DNA from: a virus
Virus record (IMG/VR): IMGVR_UViG_3300037961_006247
Coordinates: 1 to 37,463 of that record
Direction: 5' to 3' (one strand)
DNA: 37,463 nucleotides
The notes under the pieces were generated by a model, which searched no databases, was not told the origin of the DNA, and saw only the letters and a program-made list of their open reading frames with translations. Below are positions 31,615 to 37,463 of the stretch, piece by piece (the first letter of the stretch is position 1; every line of letters begins with the position of its first letter). Made by a program: the position numbers and the translations under genes.

Positions 31615-32031
31615 ATGAAAAAAATGATTTTAACATTAGCTCTGTCTCTTTTTATAGCAGTTGGAGTTAATGCTCAAAACGCAAAAGGTGACTGGTACGT
31701 AGGTACTGGTGACATTGCCAATGTATCATGGACTGAATGGTCTGTAAGCCCAACAGTTGGATACGCTTTTACAGATAAACTACAAGTTGGTTTAAATGTA
31801 TCACAAGCAGATTCTACTGAGGACGTTGGAATTGATGTACATGCAAGATATTTCTTTAATGAATTTTTTGTATATGCAGCATCTCCAGGACTTGAAACAG
31901 ATGCATTACAAGTAGGAGTTGGTAAAATGTTTTCATTCCACAAAAATGGAATGTTCATTGATCCTAAAGTTGTATACGATTCAGCAGCTAAAACAACTAA
32001 CTTACAGTTAGGGTTTGGCCTGAAGTTTTAA
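31615..32031 (+). CDS. Small outer-membrane beta-barrel protein with signal peptide
   Basis: A 138-residue exported protein. The signal peptide MKKMILTLALSLFIAVGVNA ends before QNAKGDWYVG with an A-x-A-like site. The rest shows short alternating beta strands typical of small barrels: WSVSPTVGYAFTDKLQVGLNV, IDVHARYFFNEFFVY, LQVGVGKMFSF and LQLGFGLKF, ending in a C-terminal aromatic Phe as outer-membrane proteins do. Length and pattern resemble OmpW/PorV-like or OMP_b-brl proteins of Bacteroidota. Its bases are slightly less AT-biased than most neighbours. It may alter host permeability or block other phages; that is inference. Confidence 0.78.
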   Translation: MKKMILTLALSLFIAVGVNAQNAKGDWYVGTGDIANVSWTEWSVSPTVGYAFTDKLQVGLNVSQADSTEDVGIDVHARYFFNEFFVYAASPGLETDALQVGVGKMFSFHKNGMFIDPKVVYDSAAKTTNLQLGFGLKF

Positions 32032-32057
32032 TTTTTATTAACTAAAAAAGAACAATT

Positions 32058-32285
32058 ATGGATAATGTAATTAAGTATGTAACTGGATTTTTTGGTGGAT
32101 TGTTATCAATTATGATGGCAGTTGTACCAGTAGCAATCCTATGGTATGTGTTAACAGGTACCACTATATTCGGAATGGATATAGTAGGAAATTTAACAGG
32201 TTTACTAACCGTATTCGGTGAAGGTGGATTTGTTGGATTAGTAGCACTAGTGATCTTAGCTAAATTCTTTATAGACAGAAAATAA
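32058..32285 (+). CDS. Small two-helix membrane protein
   Basis: A 75-residue protein with two hydrophobic segments, about 10-32 (GFFGGLLSIMMAVVPVAILWYV) and 55-70 (GEGGFVGLVALVILAKFF), and a short positive tail IDRK. The first half is glycine-rich. Holin-like in size and topology, but there is no direct evidence. It sits 26 bp after the outer-membrane protein gene and upstream of a strong terminator, so the two probably form one transcript. Confidence 0.65.
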   Translation: MDNVIKYVTGFFGGLLSIMMAVVPVAILWYVLTGTTIFGMDIVGNLTGLLTVFGEGGFVGLVALVILAKFFIDRK

Positions 32286-32313
32286 GCTAAGTTAAGATTA
32301 TCATGATAAAAAG

Positions 32314-32340
32314 AAAGGCGCCTTAATTGGCGCCTTTTTT
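32314..32340 (+). terminator. Intrinsic transcription terminator
   Basis: AAAGGCGCC (32314-32322) pairs perfectly with GGCGCCTTT (32329-32337) across the six-base loop TTAATT, followed by a run of T to 32340. Nine base pairs with a GC-rich core and a T tract make this the clearest terminator in the window. Its T tract overlaps the -33 element of the next promoter. Confidence 0.93.
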
Positions 32341-32369
32341 GGCTTCCATAAAAATTTTTCGTATATTTA
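32338..32369 (+). promoter_or_regulatory. Promoter of the TTTGG-N19-TATATTTA family overlapping a terminator
   Basis: TTTGG at 32338-32342 overlaps the terminator T tract; TATATTTA follows at 32362-32369 after the fixed 20 nt, with TTTTTCG before it. The ATG at 32375 lies only five bases past the box, so the transcript may be leaderless. Confidence 0.8.
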
Positions 32370-32374
32370 TTAAT

Positions 32375-32749
32375 ATGAATAATAAAGAAATATTACAAGT
32401 AGCAAATAAGGTATATCCTAAAATAAGGGAATACTATGGATTGGGTAAAAAAGAATACCCACCTATTGAAGTTCATAAAAACATATTAGTTAGATTAACA
32501 GGAGAACCAGAAGCTGAAGGTGAACCTGCTGATGCTGAGTTTGATAGAAAAGAAAATAAAATATTTTTATACACTGATTATAATAATAGTGTTGAAGATG
32601 TAATAAGAGGAATTATTCATGAATATATTCATTACTTACAATCAGGTTCATGGATGAAAAGATATTATAATATGGGTTATACTTATGGCAATCACCCATA
32701 CGAAGTTGATGCAAAGAAAGCTGAAAAAGACTGGAAGAAATTTGCATAA
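32375..32749 (+). CDS. Small zinc metallopeptidase-like protein
   Basis: A 124-residue protein started at ATG 32375. An upstream TTG at 32327 lies in the terminator and would encode an implausible extension. HEYIH at 82-86 is the HExxH zinc site, and E110 in NHPYEVDAKKAE is a plausible third ligand. This resembles minimal metallopeptidases of the SprT/IrrE-like gluzincin sort. There is no signal peptide, so it probably acts in the cytoplasm. The target is unknown; an early host-takeover role is possible. It is the first gene after a strong promoter. Confidence 0.7.
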   Translation: MNNKEILQVANKVYPKIREYYGLGKKEYPPIEVHKNILVRLTGEPEAEGEPADAEFDRKENKIFLYTDYNNSVEDVIRGIIHEYIHYLQSGSWMKRYYNMGYTYGNHPYEVDAKKAEKDWKKFA

Positions 32750-32752
32750 ATA

Positions 32753-32784
32753 TTTGGTTTCTCAAAAAAGGGTTCGTATATTGA
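32753..32784 (+). promoter_or_regulatory. Promoter of the TTTGG-N19-TATATTTA family
   Basis: TTTGG at 32753-32757 and TATATTGA at 32777-32784 with exactly 20 nt between TTG and TATA and TTCG preceding the box. It begins four bases after the peptidase stop. The next ATG, 32814, is 29 nt beyond the box. Confidence 0.8.
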
Positions 32785-32813
32785 CCCCATATTAATTAAA
32801 AACAATAAAGGTT

Positions 32814-32996
32814 ATGTCTAGTAAAATTAATTTCAAAGCACTTTTAGGTATGTTAGCTTCATTCTATGTTGCTTATTTAACAGCAGCTGGTATAATGCAA
32901 CAAATAATTCCATTCTCAGGTGAATTAAATGAGATGGGATTTTTTATTTTAAACCTAATTATGGGTGGTTGTTGTTTAATGTGTATTAAAAAATAA
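32814..32996 (+). CDS. Small two-helix membrane protein
   Basis: A 60-residue protein. Hydrophobic stretches at about 9-28 (ALLGMLASFYVAYLTAAGIM) and 42-57 (GFFILNLIMGGCCLMC), with a basic end IKK. The likely topology is a hairpin with both ends cytoplasmic. It starts 29 nt after a strong promoter with the AAAGGTTATG context. No family is recognised. Confidence 0.6.
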   Translation: MSSKINFKALLGMLASFYVAYLTAAGIMQQIIPFSGELNEMGFFILNLIMGGCCLMCIKK

Positions 32997-32999
32997 GTT

Positions 33000-33233
33000 A
33001 TGGCTGAAGTAAAAACATACGAAGATGGTTGGGACTGCGAACCAAAACTCCAAGAAGCAGTTAACGAAATAGATAAATGTCATCATTTTATATATGAGAT
33101 TAAAAATTGTGTACGTTCATCTGAATTAGATTATATGGTATATGAGATGAGAGATTTTCTCAATGCTGCAATTTGTAAATTAGATGAAATAGATGTTAAA
33201 CAAGAATTTAAAACTATAGAAGATGAGCGATAA
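33000..33233 (+). CDS. Small hypothetical protein
   Basis: A 77-residue acidic protein: VKTYEDGWDCEPKLQEAVNE, IDKCHHFIYEIKNCVRSSEL, DYMVYEMRDFLNAAICKLDE. It is helical with four cysteines spread at 14, 28, 38 and 62. A zinc site is conceivable but the spacing is irregular. It starts three bases after the membrane gene and overlaps the next by 11. Confidence 0.55.
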   Translation: MAEVKTYEDGWDCEPKLQEAVNEIDKCHHFIYEIKNCVRSSELDYMVYEMRDFLNAAICKLDEIDVKQEFKTIEDER

Positions 33234-33408
33234 AATATTTTGGGTAGACGATTTTCAAGGCACTGCAAAAGGCGGCTACTACTTCAGAGCATTTGACTTA
33301 GTTAAATTTATGAAGGATGTTGAAGAACAAGAAGATACCAAAGTGGTAGGTTTATCATTTGAAGGTAATAATGTAAATGTAATAATAAAAAAAGATGAAG
33401 AAAAATAA
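33223..33408 (+). CDS. Small hypothetical protein
   Basis: A 61-residue beta-rich protein: IFWVDDFQGTAKGGYYFRAFDL, then VVGLSFEGNNVNVIIKKDEEK. It overlaps its neighbours by 11 and 14 bases. It is possibly a small Tudor-like or OB-like fold; I cannot support either. Coupled with the preceding and following genes. Confidence 0.55.
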   Translation: MSDKIFWVDDFQGTAKGGYYFRAFDLVKFMKDVEEQEDTKVVGLSFEGNNVNVIIKKDEEK

Positions 33409-33781
33409 AAAAACATTTTTAACACCTAAGTGGTTAGAAATTAAATTAATGTATGAAAATGGAACTAATGGTTCTGATGAGTATGGTACTAATTTTCCAA
33501 TTGGTGGTGAATTAGACAAATTAACACGTGAATTTATAGACATCATAGGTGAATTTACTCATGAATTTGGATGGGATTGTGTCATTGAAGATGTTAAAAT
33601 GGATTTATGGAAAGAAAGAATTTGGTCACTAGTTGAAAATGCTGGTTTGCTTCCTAATATTGCTTGGAAAGATGATTTAGCTGCTGAATTAGAAAAAGAA
33701 GAAACTAAAGTAGATGATGATGATATTTGGGAAATGACTGAAGAAGAATTAGAAGAGGAAATTTATAAAACAATTAAATGA
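33395..33781 (+). CDS. Hypothetical acidic protein
   Basis: A 128-residue protein. The basic start MKKNKKTFLTPKWLEIKLMY leads to a mixed core with GELDKLTREFIDIIGEFTHE and FGWDCVIEDVKMDLWKERIW. A very acidic tail follows (KVDDDDIWEMTEEELEEEIY). Acidic tails often contact host RNA polymerase or DNA-mimicking targets, but nothing further supports that. It overlaps the next gene by four bases. Confidence 0.6.
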   Translation: MKKNKKTFLTPKWLEIKLMYENGTNGSDEYGTNFPIGGELDKLTREFIDIIGEFTHEFGWDCVIEDVKMDLWKERIWSLVENAGLLPNIAWKDDLAAELEKEETKVDDDDIWEMTEEELEEEIYKTIK

Positions 33782-34134
33782 TAGCATATAAAGAATTATT
33801 TATAGGTGTGTTTTGGTTTTTAATGGCACACCTAGTAACGTTTTACCAATTAAATGGTCAATTTTTTAAATCAACAGATTGGTTTAGAAAAAATGAATTT
33901 ATACTAGCTTGTTTTGGCTTAATTATATCTTATTTTTATATTTGGGGAACTAAATATGCTGTTAATGGATTTGATGGGTTATTATGGCCTGCTAGATTTA
34001 TTGGATTTGGTGTAGGAATGATTATCTATGCCTTACTAGTAAATTACCATTTTGGTGAAACTTTAACACCTAAAACAATAGTTAGTTTAGGTATAGCATT
34101 AATATTAATATGTATACAAGTATTATGGAAATAA
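33778..34134 (+). CDS. Four-helix membrane protein, SMR/EamA-like
   Basis: A 118-residue protein with four predicted membrane helices at about 7-24, 42-60, 70-92 and 97-117. The third holds GLLWPARFIGFGVGMIIYALLV and the fourth TIVSLGIALILICIQVLW. Length and topology match small multidrug-resistance (SMR/DMT) proteins, with SLGIALILIGV-like endings common in that family. The conserved glutamate of SMR pumps in the first helix is at E6 at best, so activity is doubtful. It overlaps the next gene. Confidence 0.55.
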   Translation: MIAYKELFIGVFWFLMAHLVTFYQLNGQFFKSTDWFRKNEFILACFGLIISYFYIWGTKYAVNGFDGLLWPARFIGFGVGMIIYALLVNYHFGETLTPKTIVSLGIALILICIQVLWK

Positions 34135-34457
34135 GAAAAATAAATAGTATAGGAATAGTTTTAGTATTCGCGTTAGTTATATTTACGTTTATGTTAATAA
34201 TGACAAATAAAACTCCTTATAAAAAGGAAGCAATACCTCCTAAATATCAAGATCAAGTAGATGAGTTAAATAAATCATTGTATGATGCCGAAAAAACTTA
34301 CTCATTAGATAATAACCCAAATATAGTACATTGGGAAATTATTGATGGTGAATTAAGCATTTATACAAAAGCAGATTCTATTAGAGATGAAAGAGAAAGA
34401 TGGAGATATAAAGATTCATTATATAAAGCAGAAACGAAAGGGCTTTTTGACAACTAG
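34125..34457 (+). CDS. Single-helix membrane protein
   Basis: About 110 residues from the ATG at 34125 (MEIRKINSIGIVLVFALVIF); an ATG at 34110 would give a longer overlap with the upstream gene. One N-terminal transmembrane helix (about 8-26) is followed by a polar domain likely facing the periplasm: EAIPPKYQDQVDELNKSLYD, then NPNIVHWEIIDGELSIYTKAD. It ends KGLFDN. It overlaps the SMR-like gene's stop by ten bases. The function is unknown. Confidence 0.6.
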   Translation: MEIRKINSIGIVLVFALVIFTFMLIMTNKTPYKKEAIPPKYQDQVDELNKSLYDAEKTYSLDNNPNIVHWEIIDGELSIYTKADSIRDERERWRYKDSLYKAETKGLFDN

Positions 34458-34480
34458 CCAGATATTAATACGTATATACA

Positions 34481-34699
34481 GTGATAACCGATTATTTAAA
34501 GTACCTAAATGGCAATGCTTATATTGTGAAAAGGGAAGTAGCCACACACAATTTTAGCATTAAAGGTGAAAACCGATTGAATATGGAGATGGTACAAGCT
34601 TTTATGAATTGGTTAGGATGTGATCATGTGTTGAGAACACAAACACATTTTTTATTTTGTGAAACAATCCACGACGCGGAAGTAGTTGAGGTTATGTAA
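34481..34699 (+). CDS. Small hypothetical protein with GTG start
   Basis: A 72-residue protein starting at GTG 34481 (MITDYLKYLNGNAYIVKREV). A beta-rich N-terminus is followed by LNMEMVQAFMNWLGCDHVLR and THFLFCETIHDAEVVEVM. The C-terminal part is mixed. A CGTATATACAG sequence just upstream resembles the phage promoter box but lacks the -33 element at 20 nt. No family is recognised. Confidence 0.5.
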   Translation: MITDYLKYLNGNAYIVKREVATHNFSIKGENRLNMEMVQAFMNWLGCDHVLRTQTHFLFCETIHDAEVVEVM

Positions 34700-34774
34700 A
34701 AAACCTTTTCGCTTGGTCATACCTCGGTTTTAACCTGGGAAACGTGTTGTGGGCTTAATTTTTAAATTAGTTAT
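34700..34774 (+). promoter_or_regulatory. 75-bp leader of the SAM synthetase gene
   Basis: This gap is clearly richer in G+C than its surroundings. The segment CCTCGGTTTTAACCTGGG is an imperfect inverted repeat (GGTT with AACC, CC with GG around it). Possible roles are a short terminator for the upstream gene or an RNA-level control of metK. I compared it with the SAM-II, SAM-III and SAM-V patterns I remember and found no convincing match. No copy of the phage promoter is present. Confidence 0.3.
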
Positions 34775-35737
34775 ATGATAAGAACAGCAGAATTCGTAAC
34801 ACCAAAGCACCCAGATAAGTTGTGCGACAGAATTTCAGATTTAATTTTAGATTTACATTTAGCAGAGGATCCTCATTCAAGATGCGCTATTGAAACTTGT
34901 GGTGGACATGGTAAAGTATTTATTACAGGTGAAATAACGTCAAATGCAGACGTTTCAGATGATGACATTAGAACAATTGTTCATAATGTAACAGGCATTG
35001 AAGACGTAACTATACATTTAGTAAAACAATCACCTGAAATAGCTCAAGGCGTAGACACTGGTGGAGCAGGTGATCAAGGAATTATGATTGGTTATGCTTG
35101 TAATGAAAATGAGGAGTTTGTACCTCAAGAGTATTATTTAGCTAGAAAGTTGTGTATGGAAATTTATGAAGTGTATCCGTTTGATGGTAAAACACAAGTT
35201 ACAATTATAAATGATGATTCAGTAAGAGTAGTTGCTTCATTCCAGAATTCAGATAGTAATACAATTAGACACATAATTAATTCATTTTTCTATAATTTTA
35301 AGTATAAAATTGACTCTGTTCATGTAAATCCAGCAGGTGAGTGGAAACAAGGTGGATTTGACGCAGATGCTGGTGTAACTGGTAGAAAATTAGCAGTAGA
35401 TAATTATGGTCCTAGAATTCCATTAGGAGGTGGTGCATTTTCAGGAAAAGATGCAACTAAAGTTGATAGATCCGCAGCTTATATGGCTAGAAAAATTGCT
35501 GTTGATTATCTTAAAGATACTAATGCTAATGAAGTGTTAGTAAGATTGGCTTATGCTATAGGTTATGATCAACCTTTAGAAGCATCAGTAATTATTGATG
35601 GTGTTCAATCGCCTTTAGAGTCTTCAGTGTATGATTTAACTCCAAAAGGTATAATTAACTACTTACAATTATTAGAGCCTACATTTAGTGAAACATCTGA
35701 GTGGGGTCATATGGGAAGATCAACGACTTGGGGTTAA
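34775..35737 (+). CDS. metK: S-adenosylmethionine synthetase (MetK)
   Basis: Makes SAM from methionine and ATP. The N-terminal phosphate loop normally reads SEGHPDK; here it is TPKHPDK (9-15), with Gly replaced by Lys and the catalytic His12 kept. DTGGAGDQGIMIGYACNEN at 94-112 is the classical second motif. TGRKLAVDNYGPR (202-214) and GGGAFSGKD (218-226) complete the active site, with DRSAAYMARKIAVDY. The 320 aa compare with about 384 for bacterial enzymes; the shortening is in loops and the C-terminus, and all core motifs are present. It precedes a promoter and a hydrolase gene. Phage MetK may raise SAM for the several methyltransferases in this window. Confidence 0.95.
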   Translation: MIRTAEFVTPKHPDKLCDRISDLILDLHLAEDPHSRCAIETCGGHGKVFITGEITSNADVSDDDIRTIVHNVTGIEDVTIHLVKQSPEIAQGVDTGGAGDQGIMIGYACNENEEFVPQEYYLARKLCMEIYEVYPFDGKTQVTIINDDSVRVVASFQNSDSNTIRHIINSFFYNFKYKIDSVHVNPAGEWKQGGFDADAGVTGRKLAVDNYGPRIPLGGGAFSGKDATKVDRSAAYMARKIAVDYLKDTNANEVLVRLAYAIGYDQPLEASVIIDGVQSPLESSVYDLTPKGIINYLQLLEPTFSETSEWGHMGRSTTWG

Positions 35738-35740
35738 AAA

Positions 35741-35772
35741 TTTGGAGAAGCAGGAGATCTTTCGTATATTTA
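35741..35772 (+). promoter_or_regulatory. Promoter of the TTTGG-N19-TATATTTA family
   Basis: TTTGG at 35741-35745 and TATATTTA at 35765-35772, 20 nt between TTG and TATA, with CTTTCG preceding the box. The hydrolase ATG is 17 nt beyond it. It starts four bases after the metK stop. Confidence 0.82.
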
Positions 35773-35789
35773 CAGAGTAAAATTAATTA

Positions 35790-36281
35790 ATGACAAAAAA
35801 GATATTATACTTACACGGTTTAGAAAGTCCCCAAGGTGGTGAAAAAGTAGATTTTCTAGCAACTAAAGCGTTTGTTCACGCTCCAGCTATTGATTATACT
35901 AGAAATGATATATTTTCATTTTTATGTTCTACTATTGAGGAGTTTAATCCAGATTTAATTATAGGTTCAAGTATGGGTGGTTATTCAGCATTTATTTTAG
36001 GTGCTCTTTATAAGATTCCTGTTTTAGCTTTTAACCCAGCTTTACATTCTAGAACATTAGAACCTAACTTCCCTCAGTTTGTAAAAGAGCATTTTCCTAA
36101 TGAATTTACTGTGGTGCTTGGTGAAAAAGACACCGTTATACCGCCTAATAAAACGTTAGATTGGCTTAAAGATCATGTTAAAGATAGATGGGTGAAGTCA
36201 GATATTCAAACGATTAAAACGATGGGACATAGAGTGCCTTTTACTGATTTTGTTGATATGTATAACAAAATAGTAAGATAA
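35790..36281 (+). CDS. YqiA/UPF0227-like alpha/beta hydrolase
   Basis: A 163-residue esterase-type enzyme. The N-terminus ILYLHGLESPQGGEKV matches YqiA. The nucleophile elbow GSSMGG puts Ser61 at the apex, D114 lies in GEKDTVIPP and H147 in MGHRVPF, giving a complete Ser-Asp-His triad. The small size fits the family. It has no signal peptide, so it acts in the cytoplasm. The substrate is unknown. It is transcribed from its own promoter upstream of the two genes with shared N-termini. Confidence 0.85.
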   Translation: MTKKILYLHGLESPQGGEKVDFLATKAFVHAPAIDYTRNDIFSFLCSTIEEFNPDLIIGSSMGGYSAFILGALYKIPVLAFNPALHSRTLEPNFPQFVKEHFPNEFTVVLGEKDTVIPPNKTLDWLKDHVKDRWVKSDIQTIKTMGHRVPFTDFVDMYNKIVR

Positions 36282-36285
36282 AATC

Positions 36286-36780
36286 ATGAAAGAATTACAA
36301 AATTTTAGAAGATTCCTTAACGAAGAAATAATGAAAGGAGATTCTGTTGTCCTTAAAGGTGATGATGAAAAAATGGAAGTACTATCAGTTAGAGATATGT
36401 TTGCTTCTGATTTAAAAGCTTATAGGGTTAAAAATGCAGATGGTGAAACATTTGAGTATTCAGAAGATCAAATTGAAAAAGTAAATTTAGAGGAAATGGA
36501 TGAAGAAAGTTGGAACGATAAAAATAGTCCAGCTAGAGGTGATCAATTAAGAGATCCTAAAAAAGTAGGTCAAGCAACTGGTCCTTATTCTATAAGAAAA
36601 GAAGGAATTGATGAAAATATGTACATTGATGATGAGGAATTTGAAATGGAAATGGGTAGATCTAAAAAAGATTCATTAAAGAAAGAAATGATGATTCATG
36701 TTGACCAATTATTAGATGGTAATATTGATATGAATGATTTTATGAATGTAGTAGAAGACATAATGAGTGAATTAAGATGA
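36286..36780 (+). CDS. Probable capsid-associated protein with a targeting-like N-terminus
   Basis: A 164-residue very acidic protein. It begins MKELQNFRRFLNEE, almost the same as the next protein (MKELHTFRKFLNEG), and both resemble the capsid-targeting sequence MKTYQEFIAEA of T4 internal proteins, which the prohead protease cuts after a glutamate. The remainder has VVLKGDDEKMEVLSVRDMF and FEYSEDQIEKVN, then a charged helical tail. The inference is an internal or prohead-core protein. It overlaps the next gene by four bases. Confidence 0.6.
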   Translation: MKELQNFRRFLNEEIMKGDSVVLKGDDEKMEVLSVRDMFASDLKAYRVKNADGETFEYSEDQIEKVNLEEMDEESWNDKNSPARGDQLRDPKKVGQATGPYSIRKEGIDENMYIDDEEFEMEMGRSKKDSLKKEMMIHVDQLLDGNIDMNDFMNVVEDIMSELR

Positions 36781-37334
36781 AAGAATTACACACATTTAGA
36801 AAATTTTTAAACGAAGGTACTTGTGGTTACACTCCAGATGGTAAACCAAGATCTAAACCAGCAGGTCCAATAAAAGAATTTGTTGGTGGTACTTTAGAAA
36901 AAAGAAATAATATTTTATTTGATAAATTAGTTCCTGGATCAGGTGCTGCAGAAACAGTTGAAGGTGAATTAATGAGAGCTATAAACAGATTAGTTTATAG
37001 ATGGTATAATGATGGAGATTATTTTTATAAAGGATATGGTGCTGAAACAGCAGGTCCTGCTCATTCATTCTTAGTTAATTCAAATCAAATTGACTTTCCA
37101 TTACAATCTACTTTAACAAGTACATTTAATAAAGCAATAGATGCTAGTGAAGATGGGTATGAAAGATTAATTAAATTTGCTTTAGAAAAAGTAGTAGATC
37201 ATGTTGAAGCAACTCCTGAAGATGAATACACACCATTAAAACAAGAAATGTTTGATTTTGAGTCTGAATTTGAAGATGAAGAAGTTTATGATGATGATTA
37301 CTATGATGAAGAAGATGATGACTATTATCAATAA
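36777..37334 (+). CDS. Probable capsid-associated protein with a targeting-like N-terminus
   Basis: A 185-residue protein starting MKELHTFRKFLNEGTCGYTP. The shared N-terminus with the previous protein is unlikely to be chance and resembles a phage capsid-targeting sequence. The body includes GKPRSKPAGPIKEFVGGTLE, INRLVYRWYNDGDYFYKGYG and GPAHSFLVNSNQIDFPLQ. It ends in a stretch of Asp/Glu/Tyr (DDDYYDEEDDDYYQ). A structural or internal virion role is inferred from the N-terminus alone. The stop shares a base with the next ATG. Confidence 0.62.
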   Translation: MKELHTFRKFLNEGTCGYTPDGKPRSKPAGPIKEFVGGTLEKRNNILFDKLVPGSGAAETVEGELMRAINRLVYRWYNDGDYFYKGYGAETAGPAHSFLVNSNQIDFPLQSTLTSTFNKAIDASEDGYERLIKFALEKVVDHVEATPEDEYTPLKQEMFDFESEFEDEEVYDDDYYDEEDDDYYQ

Positions 37335-37463
37335 TGCCTAAGAAAAGAAAATTAAATAGTAAAAATCCTAAATACTGGCCAGTTGATAAAACTGAACAGC
37401 CTGTCGTTGAAAGAGAATTAATTAATGTAATTTTAATTCCTGATGGGAAAAAAGTAAGAAAAG
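37334..37463 (+). CDS. Partial gene cut by the window end
   Basis: Begins MPKKRKLNSKNPKYWPVDKT, 43 codons before the edge. A basic proline-containing start followed by a beta-like VERELINVILIPDGKKVRK. It overlaps the preceding stop by one base, so it is expressed with it. Too little is visible to name a product. Confidence 0.6.
   Translation, partial: MPKKRKLNSKNPKYWPVDKTEQPVVERELINVILIPDGKKVRK

Noticed and set aside
32327-32374. Upstream TTG start for the zinc peptidase
   Set aside because: It would translate the terminator and promoter; the ATG at 32375 fits better.
34458-34480. Promoter copy at CGTATATACAG before the GTG-start gene
   Set aside because: TTTTTG lies 23 nt upstream rather than 20 and the box is degenerate.
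34700-34774. SAM riboswitch before metK
   Set aside because: Only an imperfect GGTT/AACC hairpin is visible and the conserved bases I remember for SAM-II, SAM-III and SAM-V do not line up. Kept only as a leader of unknown role.

Overview
This window looks like a stretch of a T4-type (myovirus) phage genome whose host is probably a Bacteroidota/Flavobacteriia bacterium, likely aquatic. The phage assignment rests on the C-terminal part of a family B DNA polymerase (gp43-like), a gp45-like sliding clamp, and gp44-like and gp62-like clamp-loader subunits. Every supported gene lies on the + strand, genes are packed with ATGA-type overlaps, and many tiny unrecognised ORFs occur. The host inference rests on low GC, the near absence of Shine-Dalgarno sequences (starts typically read A-rich...GTTATG), and a repeated promoter made of TTTGG and TATATTTA, which resembles the Bacteroidota -33 TTTG / -7 TAnnTTTG promoter.

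Layout. 1-10.7 kb: replication and protein folding. This holds the polymerase C-terminus, a DUF2452 protein, a NodU/TobZ-type carbamoyltransferase, the clamp, an Hsp20, a complete GroES-GroEL pair, gp44-like and gp62-like clamp-loader genes, a methyltransferase, a DUF1599/Nmad1-type protein and a Cas4/RecB-like nuclease with four cysteines. 10.7-23.0 kb: a ribbon-helix-helix regulator followed by a 12-kb glycan module. It carries two GT4 glycosyltransferases, at least three GT-A type transferases, two SDR epimerases, a short DegT-like protein, a WbqC-like protein, a GH43-like five-bladed propeller, a GNAT-methyltransferase fusion, a second methyltransferase-like protein and a TylF-type O-methyltransferase. 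23.0-31.5 kb: mostly small proteins, plus an HTH-HNH protein, an RmlB-like dehydratase, a membrane-anchored GH73-type glucosaminidase, an HldE-type sugar kinase, a repeat-bearing lipoprotein, a YfiM-like protein and a SWIM zinc-finger protein. 31.5-34.7 kb: a structured non-coding leader, a small outer-membrane beta-barrel protein, small membrane proteins and a mini zinc peptidase. 34.7 kb to the end: a phage S-adenosylmethionine synthetase, a YqiA-like alpha/beta hydrolase and two proteins sharing an N-terminal segment that resembles the T4 capsid-targeting sequence.

How it may work together (inference): the clamp, loader and polymerase form the replisome. The phage supplies its own chaperones for large-scale protein synthesis. 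MetK could feed the several SAM-dependent methyltransferases. The sugar-nucleotide enzymes and glycosyltransferases could decorate the virion or remodel the host surface. The carbamoyltransferase and Nmad1-type protein hint at nucleotide or DNA modification.

The most notable observations are: (i) a promoter family with six strong copies, each with exactly 20 nt between TTG and TATATT; (ii) a DNA polymerase that begins at an ATGA junction just before the DTDS motif, implying a split gene; (iii) a complete phage chaperonin pair plus Hsp20; (iv) a nested structured RNA upstream of an outer-membrane protein gene; (v) the paired MKEL..FR.FLNE N-termini. No tRNA, CRISPR array or insertion sequence was seen. 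No gene-free stretch exceeds 300 bases.
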